64,000 nt of DNA, taken from the NCBI RefSeq assembly GCF_018736065.1, contig NZ_CP076128.1, positions 1,054,001-1,118,000 of the forward strand, given 5' to 3'. Source of the stretch: Flammeovirga kamogawensis (GTDB taxonomy: Bacteria; Bacteroidota; Bacteroidia; Cytophagales; Flammeovirgaceae). Shown here piece by piece: positions 62,697 through 64,000 of the stretch. Each line of letters begins with the position of its first letter. Position 1 is the stretch's first letter. Below the pieces are notes generated by a model. It searched no databases and was not told the origin of the DNA. It worked only from the letters and a program-made list of their open reading frames with translations. A program made the position numbers and the translations under genes.

Positions 62697-64000
62697 ATGT
62701 CAGAACAATCACAAGACTTCAACTGGGACGAATTCGAAGCAGGTTCTTCAGCATTCGGTGATGGCTATTCAGCTACAGAAAGAGAAGAAATGTTGAAAAT
62801 GTACGAAGGTACATTGAATTCATTAACTGAAAAAGAAGTAGTTAAAGCTACTGTAGTTTCTATTACAGACCGTGATGTAGTATTAAACATTGGATTCAAA
62901 TCTGATGGTTTAGTTCCTTCTAACGAATTCCGTGACACTCCGGACCTAAAAGTAGGTGACGAAGTTGAAGTATTTGTTGAGCAACAAGAAGACGCAAATG
63001 GTCAACTTGTTCTTTCACGTAGAAAAGCTAAAATCGTTCGCGCTTGGGAAAATATCCAAAATGCATTGGATAACGACGAAGTTATCGAAGGTGTTATTAA
63101 GCGTAGAACTAAAGGTGGTCTTATCACTGATATATTTGGAATCGAAGCATTCTTGCCAGGTTCTCAAATTGATGTGAAGCCTATCCGTGACTTCGACGTA
63201 TTTGTAGGTAAGAAGATGGAGTTAAAAGTAGTTAAAATTAACTATGCTAACGACAACGTTGTAGTTTCTCATAAGATCTTGATCGAAAAAGATTTAGAAG
63301 AGCAAAAACAACGTATCTTGAACAACCTAGAAAGAGGTCAAATCTTGGAAGGTGTGATCAAAAACATGACAAACTTCGGTGTATTCATCGACTTAGGTGG
63401 TGTAGATGGTCTTCTTCACATTACAGACATCTCTTGGGGACGTATTTCTCATCCAGAGGAAGTATTACAACTTGACCAAAAAGTTAACGTTGTTGTTCTT
63501 GACTTTGATGATGACAAGAAACGTATCTCATTAGGTATGAAACAACTTACTTCTCACCCTTGGGATTCTCTTGGTGCTGATGTTGAAGTTGGAGCAAAAG
63601 TTAAAGGTAAAATCGTTAATGTTGCTGACTACGGTGCATTCTTAGAAATTATGCCAGGCGTTGAAGGTCTGATCCACGTTTCTGAAATGTCATGGTCTCA
63701 ACACTTACGTAACCCTCAAGACTTCATTAAAGTTGGTGACGAAATCGAAGCAGTTGTATTAACTATCGATCGTGACGAGCGTAAGATGTCTCTAGGTATC
63801 AAGCAATTAACTGAAGACCCTTGGACTAAGAAAGACTTATTAGAGAAGTATGCAGTTGGAACTAAGCACTCAGGTGTTGTTCGTAACTTAACTAACTTCG
63901 GTCTATTCTTAGAATTAGAAGAAGGTATCGACGGTTTAGTTCACGTTTCTGATCTTTCTTGGACTAAGAAAATCAAGCACCCATCTGAATTCATCAAACA
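62697..64000 (+). CDS. rpsA: 30S ribosomal protein S1, N-terminal part (cut by window end)
   Basis: The frame is open from the ATG at 62697 to the window end (about 434 codons). It encodes several S1 OB-fold repeats: VVKATVVSITDRDVVLNIGFKSDGLVP, GVIKRRTKGGLITDIFGIEAFLPGSQ, GVIKNMTNFGVFIDLGGVDGLLHITDISWGR, GKIVNVADYGAFLEIMPGVEGLIHVSEMSW and GVVRNLTNFGLFLELEEGIDGLVHVSDLSW. It binds mRNA at the ribosome. The start is supported by the promoter and structured leader upstream and by an acidic N-terminus typical of Bacteroidota S1. Confidence 0.96.
   Translation, partial: MSEQSQDFNWDEFEAGSSAFGDGYSATEREEMLKMYEGTLNSLTEKEVVKATVVSITDRDVVLNIGFKSDGLVPSNEFRDTPDLKVGDEVEVFVEQQEDANGQLVLSRRKAKIVRAWENIQNALDNDEVIEGVIKRRTKGGLITDIFGIEAFLPGSQIDVKPIRDFDVFVGKKMELKVVKINYANDNVVVSHKILIEKDLEEQKQRILNNLERGQILEGVIKNMTNFGVFIDLGGVDGLLHITDISWGRISHPEEVLQLDQKVNVVVLDFDDDKKRISLGMKQLTSHPWDSLGADVEVGAKVKGKIVNVADYGAFLEIMPGVEGLIHVSEMSWSQHLRNPQDFIKVGDEIEAVVLTIDRDERKMSLGIKQLTEDPWTKKDLLEKYAVGTKHSGVVRNLTNFGLFLELEEGIDGLVHVSDLSWTKKIKHPSEFIK

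Noticed and set aside
62956-63177. A 73-codon frame inside rpsA.
   Set aside because: It overlaps the conserved S1 repeats in another frame and is a shadow.

Overview
The window is AT-rich chromosomal DNA from a member of the Bacteroidota, most likely a marine Cytophagales/Flammeovirga-type bacterium (genus is inference). The evidence is: several promoters with the Bacteroidota -7 consensus TAnnTTTG, no obvious Shine-Dalgarno sequences, TonB-dependent receptors with carboxypeptidase-regulatory N-domains, a DUF4249 lipoprotein paired with a receptor, GSCFA and DUF4834 proteins, a PafA-type phosphatase, and the long 660-residue form of IspG. Gene density is high and strand use alternates. No rRNA, tRNA, CRISPR array, insertion sequence or prophage was seen. 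Most transcription units end in clear hairpin-plus-U-run terminators.

Layout. 1-1.8 kb: end of phosphate acetyltransferase and acetate kinase. 1.8-5.1 kb: a light-repair operon (TIGR03643-type small protein and two photolyase/cryptochromes, the second without Fe-S ligands). 5.1-8.0 kb: a TonB receptor with a His-rich motif, divergent from a DoxX membrane protein. 8.0-10.1 kb: an unusual fusion of a histidine phosphatase with a DEAD-box helicase. 10.4-14.2 kb: an OmpA-type outer-membrane protein, an unknown helical protein and an LrgA/LrgB pair. 14.2-24.2 kb: a divergent eight-gene locus of amide-bond-forming enzymes and hydrolases. 24.2-28.3 kb: a secreted caspase-like peptidase and an alpha/beta hydrolase with an Asp in the nucleophile position. 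28.5-33 kb: ribosomal proteins S6, S18 and L9, a CobW GTPase, an IMPDH/GMPR-family enzyme and MreB. 33-39.9 kb: a four-repeat unknown protein, a beta-barrel protein, a SiaB/SiaC switch pair, CvfB, a pseudouridine synthase, DUF4834, DUF445 and Maf. 39.8-47 kb: a WD40-caspase fusion, DUF2061, two small unknown or DNA-binding proteins and a TPR-PP2C phosphatase. 47.2-52.6 kb: a transketolase C-terminal half, a GSCFA protein, a PafA-like phosphatase and GlpD. 53-60 kb: a TonB receptor with a DUF4249 lipoprotein, a GAF/PAS sensor, a flavin reductase and an AraC regulator. 60.3-64 kb: IspG and ribosomal protein S1 (cut by the window end).

The most interesting region is 14.2-24.2 kb. Three different ATP-grasp-type proteins, a YbdK/GCS2-type carboxylate-amine ligase, a class I glutamine amidotransferase-like protein, an M17 aminopeptidase and two esterase-type proteins (three alpha/beta-hydrolase domains) diverge from one regulatory region that carries a perfect 16-bp palindrome. 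This looks like a pathway that builds, trims and possibly releases a small amide- or peptide-containing metabolite. The product cannot be read from the sequence. Other notable items are the phosphatase-helicase fusion, tandem identical-loop hairpins in the rpsA leader, the Fe-S-less photolyase and the histone-H1-like tail on one ATP-grasp enzyme.
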